Below are positions 14,865 to 15,326 of a stretch of 15,326 nt of DNA, one piece after another. Under the pieces are notes generated by a model. The model saw only the letters and a program-made list of their open reading frames with translations, did not search any database and was not told where the DNA came from. Both the position numbers and the translations under genes were made by a program. The stretch comes from Burkholderiales bacterium (GTDB taxonomy: Bacteria > Pseudomonadota > Gammaproteobacteria > Burkholderiales > SG8-39): the NCBI GenBank assembly GCA_020846575.1, contig JADLDQ010000318.1:1-15326 (forward strand), written 5' to 3'. Each line of letters opens with the position of its first letter. Position 1 is the stretch's first letter.

Positions 14865-14867
14865 TCA
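14822..14867 (-). repeat. imperfect direct repeat, copy B, at the ftsH 3' end
   Basis: On the minus strand it starts with the ftsH stop, TGAGCACGCCGGGC, and ends CGGTCGCGCAGCG. It is the partner of copy A. That copy A also begins with TGAGC fits a duplicated 3'-flanking element. Confidence 0.5.
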
Positions 14868-15326
14868 GGCAGCCGGCGCCGGCTGCTCGGCGGCCCCGCC
14901 GGTCGGTGCCGCGGGCGGCTGGTGGGACGCCTGGGGCGGTGTGGGCGGACGCGGCGGCTGGCCCGCGACGATGTCGTTCAGCTGGTCCGCGTCCAGCGTC
15001 TCCCATTCGAGCAGGGCCCTCGCCATCGCCTCGACCTTGTCGCGGTTGTCCTCGATCAGCCTGCGCGCGAGCGCGTACTGCTCGTCGATGATGCGGCGGA
15101 TCTCCAGATCCACCTTCTGCATGGTGGACTCGGAGACGTTCTTGTGCGTGGTGATGGAGCGGCCGAGGAACACCTCGCCCTCGTTCTCGCCATACACCAT
15201 GGGTCCGAGCACATCCGACATCCCCCACTGCGTCACCATGCGCCGCGCGATCTCGGTCGCGCGCTCGAAGTCGTTCGATGCGCCGGTGGTCATCTGGTTC
15301 ATGAAGATCTCTTCGGCGATGCGTCC
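14865..15326 (-). CDS. ftsH: ATP-dependent zinc metalloprotease FtsH, C-terminal part (runs off window)
   Basis: FtsH is a membrane-anchored AAA+ protease for quality control of membrane proteins and turnover of regulators. Only the last 153 codons are here, from within the M41 peptidase domain; the AAA module and the HEXXH zinc site lie beyond base 15326. The first residues GRIAEEIFMNQMTTGASNDF, then ERATEIARRMVTQWGMSDVLGP, are near-universal in FtsH and leave no doubt. ESTMQKVDLEIRRIIDEQY and LLEWETLDADQLNDIV follow. The last 30 or so residues are a Pro/Ala/Gln-rich tail ending AEQPAPAA, a variable region in the family. The ATG seen at 15302 is internal. Confidence 0.97.
   Translation of the reverse strand, partial: GRIAEEIFMNQMTTGASNDFERATEIARRMVTQWGMSDVLGPMVYGENEGEVFLGRSITTHKNVSESTMQKVDLEIRRIIDEQYALARRLIEDNRDKVEAMARALLEWETLDADQLNDIVAGQPPRPPTPPQASHQPPAAPTGGAAEQPAPAA

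Overview
The window is a stretch of core bacterial chromosome, about two-thirds G+C by eye. Every recognisable gene is on the minus strand, so transcription runs from high to low coordinates. The order ftsH, folP, glmM, (dtd), tpiA, secG, tRNA-Leu(GAG), nuoA-L points to a high-GC proteobacterium of the beta or gamma class. Escherichia coli has the same ftsH-folP-glmM-secG-tRNA-Leu(GAG) order. Separate nuoC and nuoD genes (fused in E. coli) and a nuo operon placed right after secG and the tRNA suggest a relative outside the enteric bacteria. I cannot name the genus from this sequence alone.

Layout from the upstream (high-coordinate) end: the C-terminal third of FtsH (15326-14865); a spacer of roughly 280 bases with two imperfect 46/47-base repeats; folP (folate synthesis); glmM (amino-sugar and cell-wall precursor synthesis); dtd (D-aminoacyl-tRNA deacylase); a well-formed sigma-70-type promoter overlapped by two small dyads; tpiA (glycolysis); secG (protein export); one class II tRNA-Leu with a GAG anticodon; then nuoA, B, C, D, E, F, G, H, I, J, K and the first 125 codons of nuoL, which runs off the window at base 1. 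The tail of the operon (rest of nuoL, nuoM, nuoN) lies outside.

The nuo genes encode proton-pumping NADH:quinone oxidoreductase (respiratory complex I). NuoE, F and G form the NADH-oxidising module, NuoB, C, D and I the connecting arm, and NuoA, H, J, K and L the membrane arm. From nuoC to nuoI the genes are packed with gaps of no more than 2 bases or with 1-4 base stop/start overlaps, as expected for translational coupling. After nuoI the gaps widen to 66, 56 and 160 bases.

The most striking feature is that nuoG is interrupted by a TAA stop at 4204-4202. The same reading frame continues for another 346 codons of clearly NuoG-like sequence. It is a single in-frame nonsense codon with no shift or other decay, so it is either a very recent mutation, a mixed population, or a sequencing/assembly error. 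If real, it should damage complex I and uncouple nuoH, whose TTG start overlaps the true nuoG stop. I see no mobile element, CRISPR array, phage gene or novel multi-gene system here. The other observations are small: repeats, hairpins, alternative start codons and one motif substitution.
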